Source of the DNA: Cryptomeria japonica | Taxonomy: Eukaryota; Streptophyta; Pinopsida; Cupressales; Cupressaceae | Reading direction: 5' to 3' | NCBI RefSeq assembly: GCF_030272615.1 | Contig: NC_081414.1 | Location: forward strand, 306,593,164-306,657,163 | Length of the DNA stretch: 64,000 nt | Shown: positions 20,335 to 32,925 of the stretch, piece after piece | Layout: every line of letters begins with the position of its first letter | How positions within the stretch are numbered: the first letter of the stretch is position 1 | Notes under the pieces: model-generated | What the model was told of the DNA's origin: nothing | Database searches by the model: none | Seen by the model: the letters and a program-made list of their open reading frames with translations, nothing else | Position numbers and translations under genes: made by a program

Positions 20335-23300
20335 TCACCTCAAAGTTTGTAACCGGTTGGTTACAACCTGAAAGATATCTGCCAAAACTAGATTTAGACT
20401 CTGCATAAACCTTTTACTGTCATTCAAGGTTGCCTCAGTCTATTGGATCATGTCGGTGAGATAGTGCATGTGATCTTCCGGTGATCGCTCTCCTTGAAGT
20501 AATGCCTTAAATATTTCTATTCTCTGAGAAATAAGATTGTCCAACTTGGGACCAAGTTTATTTTTAAGCTCTCGAGCATTAGACCTTATCCTTGCCTTTT
20601 CTTTCTCAAGTTTCTCTAATTTTTCTTCAAAACCTACCATTTCCTGCTCAAAAACTGATATGTGACTAGATGAACCAATTATGTTATCAACTATGTCATC
20701 GATTTCCTTTTGTGTTTTACTGATCTCCTTATCTATGTCTGCTGTCAGAAGGTGAGGTTTGCATGTTTCCCTGTATAGCTCTTTGTATTCAAAAATTGTA
20801 GAGTTCAGTGTCGATAATAGTGTATTTAGGTGTTCTGTACACTTCTTTATGGTGTCATCGAAGAATTTGTCCTTCTCTTTTTCAACTCTCTCCTTTATTG
20901 TATCTTCATTCACTTTATCAATGGTTATTACATTGTTAGAAATAAATCTGGACAATGTGTCCAATTTACCCAAACAATCCTTAATATGATCTATGTTACA
21001 ATTTGGTGCAATCAATTTAAGAATAGGTACAATGTTATCAATTGCCTTGTAGGCCAATGCATCACAATCTGTTATCTTTTTGATTGAATCCAAAAGTACC
21101 TCTGTAACATTGGTAGTTTTGAATTCACTTGTTGATGTGTCGAATGTCTGACCAATTGCTTTTAGTACATTTGTGTTTCCATCAGTTTTAACCTGTTTAC
21201 TTGTGTTTTCCTCTGGTGGATTAGTCTGGGTTTGCATCTCAACTTGCAAGGATTTCTTAGAATATTTTGATGTCTCAGTGATTGTTGGTTTCTGTATTTC
21301 AGTGTGTACCTTTGCCTCAGGTTTTTTTCCTAAAAGTTCAACTGTCGGTATCTCTATCTTTGGTGGCCATGTGCCAACATCTTTACCCTCAATAGGTTTT
21401 CCAGTATCTGATGGTTTCTCTATTTGGGTTGGGATCTCAATCTCAATAGTTTCTACCAGTTTCTCTGCTAGACTGCCACTGTCAACATTGTCATCCTTAA
21501 CCTCTGAACTATCCTTGTCCACACTAATATTTACTTCCAGAGTATCCACATTCATGGTAAAAAGTATCTCAGATTCAGGATTTGTGTCATCATGTGTAAC
21601 ACCTTCAGTTTCAATAACTGGTGGATCATCTATGTGTACTGGTACATTATCCAAGGGTGGTGGCAGTAGATTGTGTAATCTTGATGTTTGGAATTCCACC
21701 AATCTTTCATTTGCCCTTGTCCTTATCCTTTTGATACACTTTAAATGTCTTTTTTCAGTCAGTTCATTTCCTCTTGCTTTTCCTTCTCCACAAAAAATAT
21801 ATCCCAATTATTAGCAGTCTCATCTACAATCTCTTTTACTCTTCCTACCATTAAACTTACTTGCTAGTGCCTACTGGCAAAAACAAAATGGTTAGCCTCA
21901 TAAATTAATTCATCAATTTCGTCTTTTGAATTTATAGGATGTACAGCTAGAATTTTGTCAACTTTCAGTTTCTTATCTAATTCCATCACTGCTATCCTTT
22001 TTGCTTCCAATCTCCTATAGAGTTCATTAGGTAAGTCATCCACAACTTCAATTAAAACCTTTTTATATATGTCCAAATGTTAAATTATACTCTTCTTAAT
22101 GCTTTCCCTATCAAAATCATTAAATGTGTTATACAGTTTGTGTACATTAGCCAAATTTCCAGCATTGGTTATCTCATTCAGTAAATCATTCAAAGAAGGA
22201 GTAATAGATTGTTGTCTCTTCTTTGGTGTGAGTTTCTTGGGTGGTCCCCTTACTACGTGCTGTTTCTTTCTTGGAGTCCTTTCTCTCTTAGGTGAAGGAG
22301 AGGGTACCAGTGAAGGTTTTCTCTTCCTCCTTTCAACTCTTTTAAACTCTATTGGTTTCTCACTGTCGGTTCTAGAAGATGTGTCAACTGGTGAAATATG
22401 TGCCTCCGGTTGAAGTCCTTCAAGCTCACTAGCCGATATGCCACTAATGTTCATTACATTTTCCTTAATTTCCTTAACCTGCTTAGAAGCATCTCTAATT
22501 ATTTTTTCTCTTTTCTTCATTTTCTTCAATAAATTTACATCTCCTTCAATAGTCTCAACACTACTAAAGACTTTTTTTGATGGTTCTCTTGGTGCTTCCA
22601 GTAAAGCTTTAGCATATGTATCCAAAATGGTAAGATCTACTTCATATCCCATTTGAGCCACCCAAAAAGTCCTAGGGAGTACAACCTCCATCCATGTCTC
22701 AACTCTTTTGATAACAAAACAGATTTCTTTGTTATATTTGTTAACTACACTCTGTGGTAGCCTTTCTCTAGTTCTCATTTTAGCTTGGAAAGTTTTAAAG
22801 TATTCTATTATGTTGTTGTCTCTAGCAGTTCCCATGCTGGTAAAAGCTTCTTGTAGTTGCTTTCCTACCGGTATATCATATCCAAAGTCTTTAGGTCCAA
22901 TACCGGGGATCTCCTTAGTGAAATATAGCATCATGCATACCAAAATATTTCCAAAGCGGAATGTCCCTCTCTTATCTCCTTTGATATTTTTCAAATTATC
23001 AATGAGTTCATCTTTTAGCCATTCACACACATCTACCATTGCATTGTTGTTAACCATCTCATAAGAACTGTTTATACAAAGACTAGAAACTAAATTTAGC
23101 CTGTTAGTATGTGTAGTCTTGTACCCTAACATCATACTTACAAATATCACATTGATGTCCTTAATATCATTCACTCTTAGTGATCTATTGTTAGATGTTT
23201 CTCTAGTTAGGCTCATCACTTTGTTGTTAGGAATCTTCTTAATCTTATCAGGTCTGTTGTTGGTTGAGGGTAAACCAGTTATTGCCCTAATTGCTTGCCG

Positions 23301-23698
23301 GGTTATTTTGCAGACATAATCCAACCATAAGAATTATCCATGTGCTCTACTTTATACAATTCTTACTACTTCCTCTAGAAATTGGGGAATGTTTAGTATC
23401 TCCACAAAATCTAGAGTTTCTATAATTTTGTGTTTGGGTTTAACAACAGTATTTTCATCACAAAATACCTTAGTAAACATTTTCATCAATTCTTTAGAAC
23501 CTAGTTCTTCTATATTGCAATGAATATAAATCCTAGGGTCTTCTACAAATGTTACACCTTTAGGAATTTTTGAAAATGCCCCTACAGAGTCATCTTGCTT
23601 AGCAATTTTGGGAATTATCTTAAATACAGGCTAGGGCGTTTCACATTTTCCATAATGGTAGGGTTCGGAATAAACTCGGGAGTAGAAGAAGAAACCAT
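20335..23698 (-). pseudogene. L1 ORF2, conserved protein of non-autonomous LTR elements
   Basis: Starts at ATG 23698 (MVSSSTPEFIPNPT, like MASSSSAPKFI of L2 and MEVVSSSAPNFIV of L4) and ends near 20335, about 1100 codons, broken by several stops and frame changes. Largest open parts are 23324-22080 and 21807-20440. In order: a globular N-terminal region with VHGELMWLD and GNLLVCLMLYFTKE-like phrases conserved in L2; a basic Pro/Ser/Lys region (PSPSPKRERTPRKK) like a nuclear-localisation segment; an acidic Thr/Glu/Lys low-complexity stretch; and a C-terminal coiled coil. No polymerase, integrase, protease or membrane segment is present. It directly precedes the polypurine tracts, the place of an extra 3' ORF in SIRE-type copia elements, but it is not env-like. 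Function unknown; conservation across three elements argues it was once selected. Confidence 0.7.
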
Positions 23699-24001
23699 TG
23701 AAAAATACCTTTTACTTGCTTGAAAATATTCTAAATGCCTGAAGAAATCACTCCACACCTTCGCCTTGAATGCCTTCACTCAGTTTTCGCGCTCTCTGCT
23801 AATTTGAATGCTCTGTGAGTTAGAAATGAGGGAAATCAATTGATTTATAATAACATTTCTTCCACCAACCACATTAAATGCTCATCGATTAAGTGAAAAC
23901 TTAACACATCTGCCGGTAAGGAAGAAATCTATCTTCTCACCATCAACCGAGGGTAATTTGCATGATTTTCAACTTGCTACAATACCCCAAAGGGTTAGTT
24001 T

Positions 24002-25142
24002 TCAGTTGGATGAAGAATCTCCTACCGATGGAGGATTACACTGTTCTACTGGTATAGAGACAGTTTCATCAACTATCTGATCTCTCTTCCTAATCCATTT
24101 TGTTGAAAATTCTTGCTTTACCTCATCTACCTTTTCTTTTCCTTTCAAACTGGATCCTTTATTATTTGCCAGTGAAGTCTTTCTTCTACAAAATTTAGCA
24201 ATATGTCCAATTTTGTTACAAGCATAACAAGTCACATTATTCCTTTGAATATCCTTTCTATATCCTACGCTGGTTTGTGTTCTACATTGATTAGATAAAT
24301 GTCCATATCTTCCACAAACATAGCATTTCATATTCATTCTGCAATTTTTCTGAATTATGACCAACTTTGTTGCATTTGGAACATTGACCGGTGGGTGCAT
24401 TAATATTCTAATTGTCTCTAAATCTACATTGATTTTCTCTATGACCATATTTGTTGCAATTGAAACATTTTCCGTTAAACTTATAAGCATTAGGTTGTCT
24501 TACCAGTTTGTTATGATCTAGATTGTTTGCAGTACTAGAACTTTCTCCAACTTCAAATCCAAGTCCATTAGTATCTCCATTAGGTTTTTAACTTTTCAAA
24601 ATGTCCTCAAGCTCCTCTAAACTTTTCTTGAATTTGTCTTTGTGTTTATTTGTAGTAGCCAACTCATTTTCCATAATTCCCTTTTGTCTCATAAGCTCAG
24701 TTTTATCATGTTGCATGTGAATCAGATCTGTCTTCAGCATATCATTTTCATGACTAAGTCTTAGATTTTCATTTCCAACATCATTGAGTCTCCTATTCAA
24801 GTCTTCTTCATTCTTCTTCTTGTCTTCAATATCTTTACATAACCTCATAGTCATATCTTTTATTTTGTTCTTCATATTACTGTTTTCTTGTCTCAAATTG
24901 TTTGCAAATTCTCTAAGAGTTTCTTTTTCATCATCATCTTTCTGAATCTTCTCATGAAGTTCTTTTCTTTTATTTTGTGCTATAGAAAAGTTCTCCTGAA
25001 GTCCTTTAATGGATTCCTGTGCGGTCCTTAGATCATCTTCAAGTTTTATATTCTTCAATTTCTCTACATCATAATCTACAAGAGCTCCTTCCAATTGTTT
25101 TCTTAAGTTCTCCATCTGTACCGGTGTCAAAATCTTCCTCAA
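24002..25142 (-). pseudogene. L1 gag with coiled coil and CCHC zinc knuckles
   Basis: The first 184 residues (25142-24588) are a continuous charged coiled coil starting about 30 bp after the primer site. After one stop and a frame change come CCHC knuckles: CFNCNKYGHRENQC, a partly decayed CSKCNKVGHN, CYVCGRYGHLSNQC and CYACNKIGHIAKFC. These match the retroviral-type nucleocapsid signature C-X2-C-X4-H-X4-C, expected to bind genomic RNA. The C-terminus is polar and ends near 24002; ORF2 begins about 300 bp further on and no pol intervenes. Multi-knuckle gag downstream of a coiled coil also occurs in copia element M here. Confidence 0.8.
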
Positions 25143-25172
25143 GCTATTAGGCTTTTGAAAATAAAGGACCAG

Positions 25173-25186
25173 GATCTAATACCAAT
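25173..25186 (-). other. Primer-binding site of L1
   Basis: Minus-strand reading ATTGGTATTAGATC, an initiator-Met tRNA complement with C-to-T changes, directly inside the LTR at 25187. Confidence 0.8.
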
Positions 25187-26001
25187 TGTTAGAATCAATG
25201 ACAGTACCAAAGACATTAAGGGGGGGGGGGGGTGAATCAGTGTCTAACCGGTTAGTAGAATATTTAAACTTATTAAGAACTTTGTATCCAAAAATAGTGT
25301 ACCGGTAAATAAGAATTAATGCAACAAATAAGAATAACAGAGACATCATAGAGAACACACCATAACACAAGATATTAATGAGGAAACCTGGTGTGGGGAA
25401 AACCTTGGTGGGATTTGTGACCCATAATATTCACTCATTGGCCAATGAATAAATTTTACTTACAATGAGGGGCCTACACATGGAGGAAGGCTACTAGCCT
25501 AGAGCTCACTGCTCAACTACAAAATATAAGTCTCACTGACTTACAAAATGGATTATCAAAATCCAATACAATGTACTGCTTTAGATCAACATCAACTATG
25601 CTAGGTTAAGTACCAGTTTAAGCTTAGACTATAACCAAAAACCTTCGCTATCAACTATATCACCTTATACAAAAATATCATCTATATTCTCTCACTCTCA
25701 TCATTATATCCTCTCATGTCCAAATGACCTATAAGATCTCATACATATATATGAGTCTTTTATAATATGCCATGTCGGCTTATACAAGAGATAATTACAT
25801 TATAAAACAATAAACAAAAGTTTATTCCATGTCGGCTTGAGTGTCGGTATGCATTATTGCTGCTGCTGGTGAAGTGTCTGCCGGTGTATGTAAAAGTCCA
25901 TTGTCAGTGCCGGTAACTGTCGGTGGGTTTCCAGGTGATTGCTAGTTGGTTGCCATCAATGACAACATCAACTATTCTCATAAGAGTGTAGAATGCCAAC
26001 A
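25187..26001 (-). mobile_element. LTR A, 5' LTR of L1
   Basis: An 815-bp LTR, TGTTAGAATC to ATGCCAACA on the plus strand, of the same family as both LTRs of L2 and the solo LTR at 60273-61057. It cuts copia element H within gag; TCAGG follows on the right, but the matching left-hand copy is not in view. It differs from LTR B at the other end of L1 except for the terminal bases. Confidence 0.8.
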
Positions 26002-27056
26002 TCAGGAAATCAAGTCTATTGATGAAACAAAGGTAACTCTTGACTCCATCATTGGTAAATTAATTGCATTTGAATTAAATAGTTTTGATGGAAGTGTTTA
26101 GAGATCAAAATCTGCATTTAGAGCCTCAATTTCAACCCCACCGGTAAGGAAAAGTAGAGAAGTGAGCTATAGTCATGAATCTAGATCCAACAAAGAGGTA
26201 GATGATGAAGATAGTTTGATTGAGATTGAAGCATTATTGGCCAAGCGATTACCCAGAGGTACTGGTAGGTACAAAGGTAAATTACCATTGAAGTGTTTTG
26301 CATGTAATCGGATTGGACATATTACTACTAACTATCCTGATGGAGATAATGAGAAAAAATGTGAGAAGTATAAGAAGTATAAAGACAAAGGTAAAAGAGA
26401 TTGTCTCATTGAAGTGGATGGAGGAATTATAGATGAATAATTTGAGGAAGATGCAAATGAGGACATTGTCTTTGTTGCTATTAAAGAAGAGATTTCATAT
26501 GAGAAGGCATTGGTCTCTTGCATGGATAGTTTAGATGACTGGATCATAGATAGTGGTTGTTCACACCACATGACCAGTGACCGGAGTAAGTTTCTTACTT
26601 TGAGAGAGTTTACTGGAGGTATTATGAGATTCAGGAATGACTCACCCTACATGGTGAAAGGAAAAGGATCCATCTCTCTAAATGGTAAAAGTAGTACAGA
26701 TCATGTCTACTGGGTTGAAGGTCTGAAAAAAAATCTTTTGAGTGTTTCTCAACTCAATGACAAAGGTTACCCACTAGAATTCAAGAATCGAGTCTGCAAG
26801 ATTTATGGAAGCAAAGGTGAGTTGATTGCAACTGGCAAAAAAACCAGAGGTAACTTGTTTCATTTAATCTCTAAAGTCAACAGTTGTTTACTTGCAAAAG
26901 TAGAAGATAGTTGGCTTTGGCATCAAATATTTTGTCATGTAAATTTTGATAACATTGTAAAAGTCAATAAGTCCAAATCAGTAAGAGGTTTTCCATAGTT
27001 GGACAAACCGGTGAATGCTTTGTGCAAGGAATGTTAGTTAGGGGAAATGACATCCT
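26002..27056 (+). pseudogene. Copia element H: gag C-terminus, protease, pre-integrase
   Basis: The left part of gag is missing. The frame continues through a zinc knuckle (CFACNRIGH, final Cys lost to Tyr), then an aspartic protease active site DWIIDSGCSHHMT (about 26538-26576), then the GAG-pre-integrase region with WHQIFCHVNFDNI and CKEC. In-frame stops: TAG at 26099, TAA near 26438, TAG near 26998 and one in the CKEC-LGEM phrase. Element L2 interrupts it at 27061 and the frame resumes at 33711. Confidence 0.88.
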
Positions 27057-27061
27057 CAACC

Positions 27062-27865
27062 TGTTAGATTCAACGATAGTCCCAAAGACACCGAGAGGGG
27101 GGGGGGTGAAGCAGTGTCTAACTGGTTAATGAAATATTTAAACTTATTTATAACTTTGCAACCCAAATCAATGTACCAGTAAACAAGAAATAATGTTGTA
27201 AAGAGAAACAACAGAGACAACATAAATGCACACCATAACACAAAATATTTTGATGAGGAAACCTAGTGTGGGAAAAACCTCGGTGGGATTTGTGACCCAC
27301 AATATTTACTCAGTGGCCAATATGAATAAATATTACTTACAACATGGGCTTGCACATGAAGGACGACCAACAACCTAGAGCTCACTGCCCAATAGAAGAG
27401 TCTCATTGACTACAAAATGGATAATTAAATCCAATACAATGTACTACTCAAAATAGCATCTCTAATGCTTGGTTCAATACCAGTTTAAGCTCAGTCAGAT
27501 ACCTTAACCAAAAACCTTTTGGTGTCTTTACATATACCAATAATAATCACCTATCCTTCTCTCTAAAATGATCTATAAGATCTCATACATATATGAGTCT
27601 ATACAATAAATCATGTCGGCTTACAAATAATTAATTACATTTAAAATACAACTCATATAAAAAAAGCTTTGTCTCATGTCGGCCCAAGAGCCAGTATACT
27701 TCATTTCTAGTGTAATCTGGATGTCGGTGAATGTGCTTGCTGGTACCGGTGTCGGTGCCTGTCGGTGTATGATGTCTGCGATGCTGGTGCTTGTGTAGAA
27801 ACCTGTTACCTGGAGTAATCAATGACAACATCAACGATATTCTCATTGAGTGTATAATGCCAACT
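27062..27865 (-). mobile_element. L2 3' LTR (family A)
   Basis: 804 bp, starting TGTTAGATTC on the plus strand. The expected terminal CCAACA reads CCAACT, a degraded tip. The polypurine tract (ATATCCCCCTTTGGC) follows at 27866. Confidence 0.88.
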
Positions 27866-28139
27866 ATATCCCCCTTTGGCATTGATGGCAACACACATGA
27901 GAAAAATCCAAAACTGTTATCCAAAAATGAAGTCCAAAACCTGATCCCAAAAAGAGTGTGCTCCCCTTGAGCAAGTGATCTCCTCAGTGCATTATTTTTC
28001 TCCATACTACTCCCCCTTTGACATCAATGGCAAAGGATGTCAAAAAGAATCAAAGAATACAAAAATGCTACCTAATAGCCTATAACCGGTTCTGTACAAG
28101 TTGAAAAATGTCTGCTAAAATTAGATTCAGGCTCTGCAT

Positions 28140-31100
28140 GAATTTTTTATTGTGAGAAAGAATGGTTTCTATTTGGTGGATCATGTTGGTCAGATAGTGC
28201 ATCTGCTTCTTCGGTGACTGTTCTCATTGAATTGTTGCCTTTGATAGCTCAACCCACTGAGTGATAAGACTTTCCAATCTTGGAACACATTTTCTTTTTA
28301 GTTCCCAAGCCTTTAACCTTATTCTTGCTTTCTCTTTCTTAGGTTTTTCTAACTTCTCCTCAAAAACTACAATTTCTTGTTAAAAAACTGAGATAATCCT
28401 GAAGAGCCTATCATATTATCCGTAATGTCATCTATCTCCTTCTATGTCTTCTCAATTTCCTCATCAATATCTTCAGTCAGGTGGTGAGGCTTGCAAGCTT
28501 CTCTATACAACTCCTTATATTCCAAAATTGTTGAGTTAAGTATCGATAATAGTGAATCCATGTGCTCAGTACAGTCTTTGATAGTTTTCTCAAATAATTG
28601 ACCTTTCTCTTTATCTAGTCTTTCCTTTACAGTATCCTCATTCACCTTATCTATAGTTAGAACATTCTCAACAATAAATTTGGACAATTTGTCCAATTTA
28701 CCCAATGAATCCTCAATATGGTCTATCTTATAGGTTGGTGCAATCATCTTCAAAATAGGTAATGTGTCATCAATAGCCTTAAATGCTAAGGCATTGCAAT
28801 CTGTTATCCTCTTAATATAATCCAATAGAACATATGTTACATTAGTGGGCCTGAATTCTCTAGTAGATGTGCTTGGTTTTGCAATAGATTTCCTTTCAAC
28901 AGATACTTGCCCAATTACCTTCACTATTTCTTCCTTATTTTTATCAATTGCCTCCTCTTTAGTTACATTTTTAACTGGTTTCTCTATCTGTGTTATTACC
29001 TTTGCTTCTTTTGGTTTTTTAGTCTGTGTAAGTACCTCTACAACTGTCAATTTCTCTGTCTCCAGTTTCTCAGTGTTAGATACCTTATCCTTTGCCAGTT
29101 TCTTAGTCTCCAGTTTCTTAGCTTGTGCTAGTATCTCAGTGTTCTGAGAGTCAACAGTGTGTGCCGGTGACTCAGAGATCTCATTGTTCTTAACATCATC
29201 TTCCTTAACCTCTGCAATCTCTTTATCCACAACAATGTTAATATCTTGTGTATTTACATTCATGGTGAAAAGAATTTTAGAATCCAAGTTAGTGTCATCA
29301 TGTGTAACTTCTTTAGTTGCCTTATCCGGTTCATTGTCTATATGTATTGGTGTATCTGAAGTTAATGGTGGAGTATCCTATGTTGGTGGAGGAATGTTAT
29401 CTGCTACCTTTATAATAGGTATACTACCAATTTTACTTTTCCCTTTTTCCTTCTGGTATACCTTAGCAAAATATTTATTCATTTTCTATCTCTCCCTTTC
29501 CTCTTTCTTTTCTTTTTCAACAAAGAATATGTCCCATTTGTTTGCAGTTTCATCAGCAATTTCTTTCACTCTCCTAGTCATCAGGCTAACTTGTTGGTGT
29601 CCACTCATAGCAACTGACTAGTTTGCTTCAGAAATTAGTTCATCAATTTCCTCTTTAGAATTTATAGGATGCACTACCAATAATGCTTCTAACTTTAACT
29701 TTTTATCTAGTTCCATCAGTGACATTCTCTTAGCTTCTAATCTTAAATACAAGTCATTCGGCAGATCATCTACAACTTCAATCAAAACCTTCTTATAGAT
29801 GTCTAAATGCAAAATAATACTAGCCTCTATTGTGTCCTTGTTAGAATCTTTGAATGAATGATACAATTTATTTACATTGCAAAGATTACCATCTTGTGTT
29901 ATCTCATTTACCAGTTCCTTTAGTGTAAGGGTATCTGGTGTCTTAGTTTGTTGTTTCTTCTTTGGGGTTAGTTTCTTTTTAGGCTCCCTTACATCCTGTT
30001 GCTTTTTTCTTAATGTTCTAGCCTTTTTAGGTGAAGGAGAAGGTACCGGTGAGGGTTTTCTCTTCTTCCTCTGTACTCTTTTGAACTCGGTTACTTTTCC
30101 ACTATCTGTATCCAAAGAAGTGACAACCGGTGAAACATGAGTTTCTAGTTTCAGTCCTTCCAGTTCACTAGCAGATATACCACTCAAGTTCATTACATTT
30201 TTCTTAACTTCCTTAGCCATCTTGGATTCATCTCTGATACATGTCTCTTTTCTTTTTCTCTGCTTCTACATCAAAACAACACTCCCAATGGTCTTAGTGT
30301 TACCAAAAATTTCTTCAAATGCTTCCTTAGGTGCATCAAGAAGTGTTTTAGGAGACGCTTCAAGAATATTTAGATCAACTTCATAACCCATTTCTATTAT
30401 CCAAATAGTTCTAGGAGTAACAGATTCCATCCATGTTTCATCTCATTTGATTACAAAGAAGATTTGCTTATCATACTTATCTACTATGCTCTGTGGTAAC
30501 CTTTCTCTATCTTTCATCTTAGTTAGGAAGTTTTTGAAGTAGATTGCTATAATGTTGTTACTGTTAGAGCCCATACCGGTGATAGATTCCATTATTTTCT
30601 TGCCTACCAGAATGTCATAACCAAAATCCTTATGACCAATGCTAGGTATCTCTTTAGTGAAGTAAAGCATCAAACACACAAGTAAGTTTCCAAAATGAAA
30701 TGTCCCCTTCTTGTCACCCTTAATCTTCTTCAGGTTATCAATCAGTTCACCCTTAATCCATTCATAGATATCAATCCTAGCATTGTTCTTGACCATCTCA
30801 TATGCAATATGAATACATAAGCTAGAAACAGAGTTTAATCTATTTGTATGAGTTACTCTATAGCCAAGTACCATGCTCACATATCTTCCATTTGCATCAA
30901 TAATACCATTAACCCTAAGAGATCTATTGTCAGATGTAGCTCCAGTTAAATCCATAACACCCTTGTTAGGTATCTTCTTAGTTTTGTTGGGCCTACTACC
31001 AGTTTAAGGTAAACTAGTAACTACCTTGATTGCTTCCTTTGAGATTTTAAAAACCGTATCAAGCCACATAAGTTCTCCATGAACTCTTCTTAGTACAAGA

Positions 31101-31441
31101 AAAACTACCTCCTTCAGAAATTCAAGTATGTTCAGTATTTCAACAAATCCTAGGTCTCCTACAATCTTGTGCTCTGGTTTAACCAAACCTTGCTCATCAG
31201 TAATAACATCATTGTACATGTTTTTCAAATCATCAGTCCCTAAATTTTCTATGTTGCAGTGAATGTAAATTCTAGGGTCTTCGACAAAAGTAACTCCCTT
31301 CGGAATTTTTGAAAAAGCTCTGATAGAATCATCTTGCTTGGCAATTTCAAGGATGATCTTAAACACGGGCCTAGGGAGCTTAACTTTTTCTACCACAATA
31401 TGGTTTGCAATAAACTTAGGTGCAGAAGATGAAGATGCCAT
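28140..31441 (-). pseudogene. L2 ORF2, unknown protein
   Basis: Begins at ATG 31441 and runs to about 28140 with stops and small frame changes; open pieces are 31441-31004, 30955-30443, 30220-29618 and 29287-28442. It aligns end to end with L1 ORF2: same N-terminal domain (DDSIRAFSKIPKGV, VHGELMWLD), same basic segment (PSPSPKKARTLRKKQ), similar acidic Thr/Glu/Lys spacer and C-terminal coiled coil. Residue changes between L1 and L2 are numerous while domain order is retained. The L4 copy keeps only the N-terminal 136 residues. No known family is recognised. Confidence 0.7.
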
Positions 31442-31749
31442 TTAAAAAGATAAATACCTCTTACTTGAAATTCTTGAGTGCCTAAAAATGCTTTGTTGAT
31501 TCGCCTTAGAATGCCTTTGCTCAATATCGTACTCTCTGAATGCTTGAATGCTTGGTGGAATGAAAATGAAGGTTTTCTGATGCTTTATAACCAAAAGGTT
31601 CCATAAAAATTGCATTAAATGCTTGTTGGTTAAGTGAAATCTTAACACATCTGCTGGTAAAGAAGAAATGTGTCCTCTTACCATCAACCGAGGGTAGAAT
31701 GCATGATTTTCAAATTGTTGCCATACCCCCTAAGGATTATTCCTTAGTT

Positions 31750-32899
31750 AGATGAATAATTTCCTACTGGTGGAGGGTTACTCTATTGTACTAGTGCAAA
31801 GATAGATTCATCAACTCTCTGATCTCTCTTCTTAATCTATTGTTTTGAAAATTATTTCTTTATTTCATTTACCTTTTCTTTTCCCTTCTCATTAGATCCT
31901 TTATTGTTCACTGGTATAGTCTTTCTTCTACAAAACTTTGCAATATGCCCAATCTTGTTACATGCATAACAAGTTACATTATTCCTCTGAATAGATTTTC
32001 CATATCCTTGACCAGTTTTTGTTCTATATTGATTAGATAAATGTTTAATCTACCACAAACATAGCATTTCACATTCATTCTACAATTTTTGAATTGTGAC
32101 CAATTTTATTGCATTTGGAACATTGATCGGTGGGTAAGTTTGTATTCTGATTATTTCTAAATCTGCATTGATTTTCTCTATGACCAAATTTGTTGCAATT
32201 TAAACATTTTCTATTAAATTTATAAGCATTAGGTTGTCTTACTAGTTTACCGTGATCTTGATTATTTGCAGTCCCAGAAATTTCTCCATGTTCAAATCCA
32301 AGTCCAATTGTATCTCCATCAGGTTTTTGTCTTTTTAGCATGTCATCAAGTCTTTCTAAAATTTTCTTGAATTTGTCTTTTTGTTCATTTGCAATGATCA
32401 ACTCATTTTATAGAATGCAAATTTGTCTCCTAAGATCCTCTTTATCATGTTGCATGTGAATCAAATCTATCTTTAGCATATCATTCTCATGACAAAGTCT
32501 CAAATTTTCATTTTCTCCATCATTAAGTCTCCTAGTAAAGTCTTCTTCATTCTTATTTCTATCTTCAATATCCTTACATAGCCTCATGGTTAAATCTTAC
32601 ATTTCATTCCTCATGTTAGTGTTCTCTTTCCTCAACTTATCTGCAATATCACTAAGAGTTTCTTTTTCATCATCATGTTTCTGCATTTTCTCATGAAGTT
32701 CCTTCCTCTTATTTTGTGCTATAACCAAGTTTTCCTGAAGTCCTTTAACGAATTCCTTAGAAGTCCTCAGATCATCTTCAAGTTTAATATTATTCAATTT
32801 GTCTGCATCAAAATATTCAAGAGCTCCTTCCAATTGTTTTCTCAATCTCTCCATCGGTACCGGTTTCAGAATCTTCTTCAAGTTGTTAGGCTTTTGCAA
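31750..32899 (-). pseudogene. L2 gag with coiled coil and zinc knuckles
   Basis: Starts close to the primer site and is closely related to L1 gag. A coiled coil (32899 to about 32340) carries single stops near 32597 and 32405. Then come the GLGFEHGE linker, knuckles CLNCNKFGHRENQC and CSKCNKIGHN, and in shifted frames decayed versions of the third and fourth knuckles. No intact frame remains. Confidence 0.78.
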
Positions 32900-32911
32900 A
32901 TAGAGTAACAG

Positions 32912-32925
32912 GTTCTGATACCAAT
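32912..32925 (-). other. L2 primer-binding site
   Basis: Minus-strand reading ATTGGTATCAGAAC, close to the initiator-Met tRNA complement, adjacent to the 5' LTR edge at 32926. Confidence 0.85.

Noticed and set aside
28845-29621. Plus-strand Ser/Phe/Val-rich open frames opposite ORF2
   Set aside because: They are antisense shadows of the Lys/Glu/Thr-rich ORF2 coding strand; hydrophobic appearance comes from complementing acidic codons.
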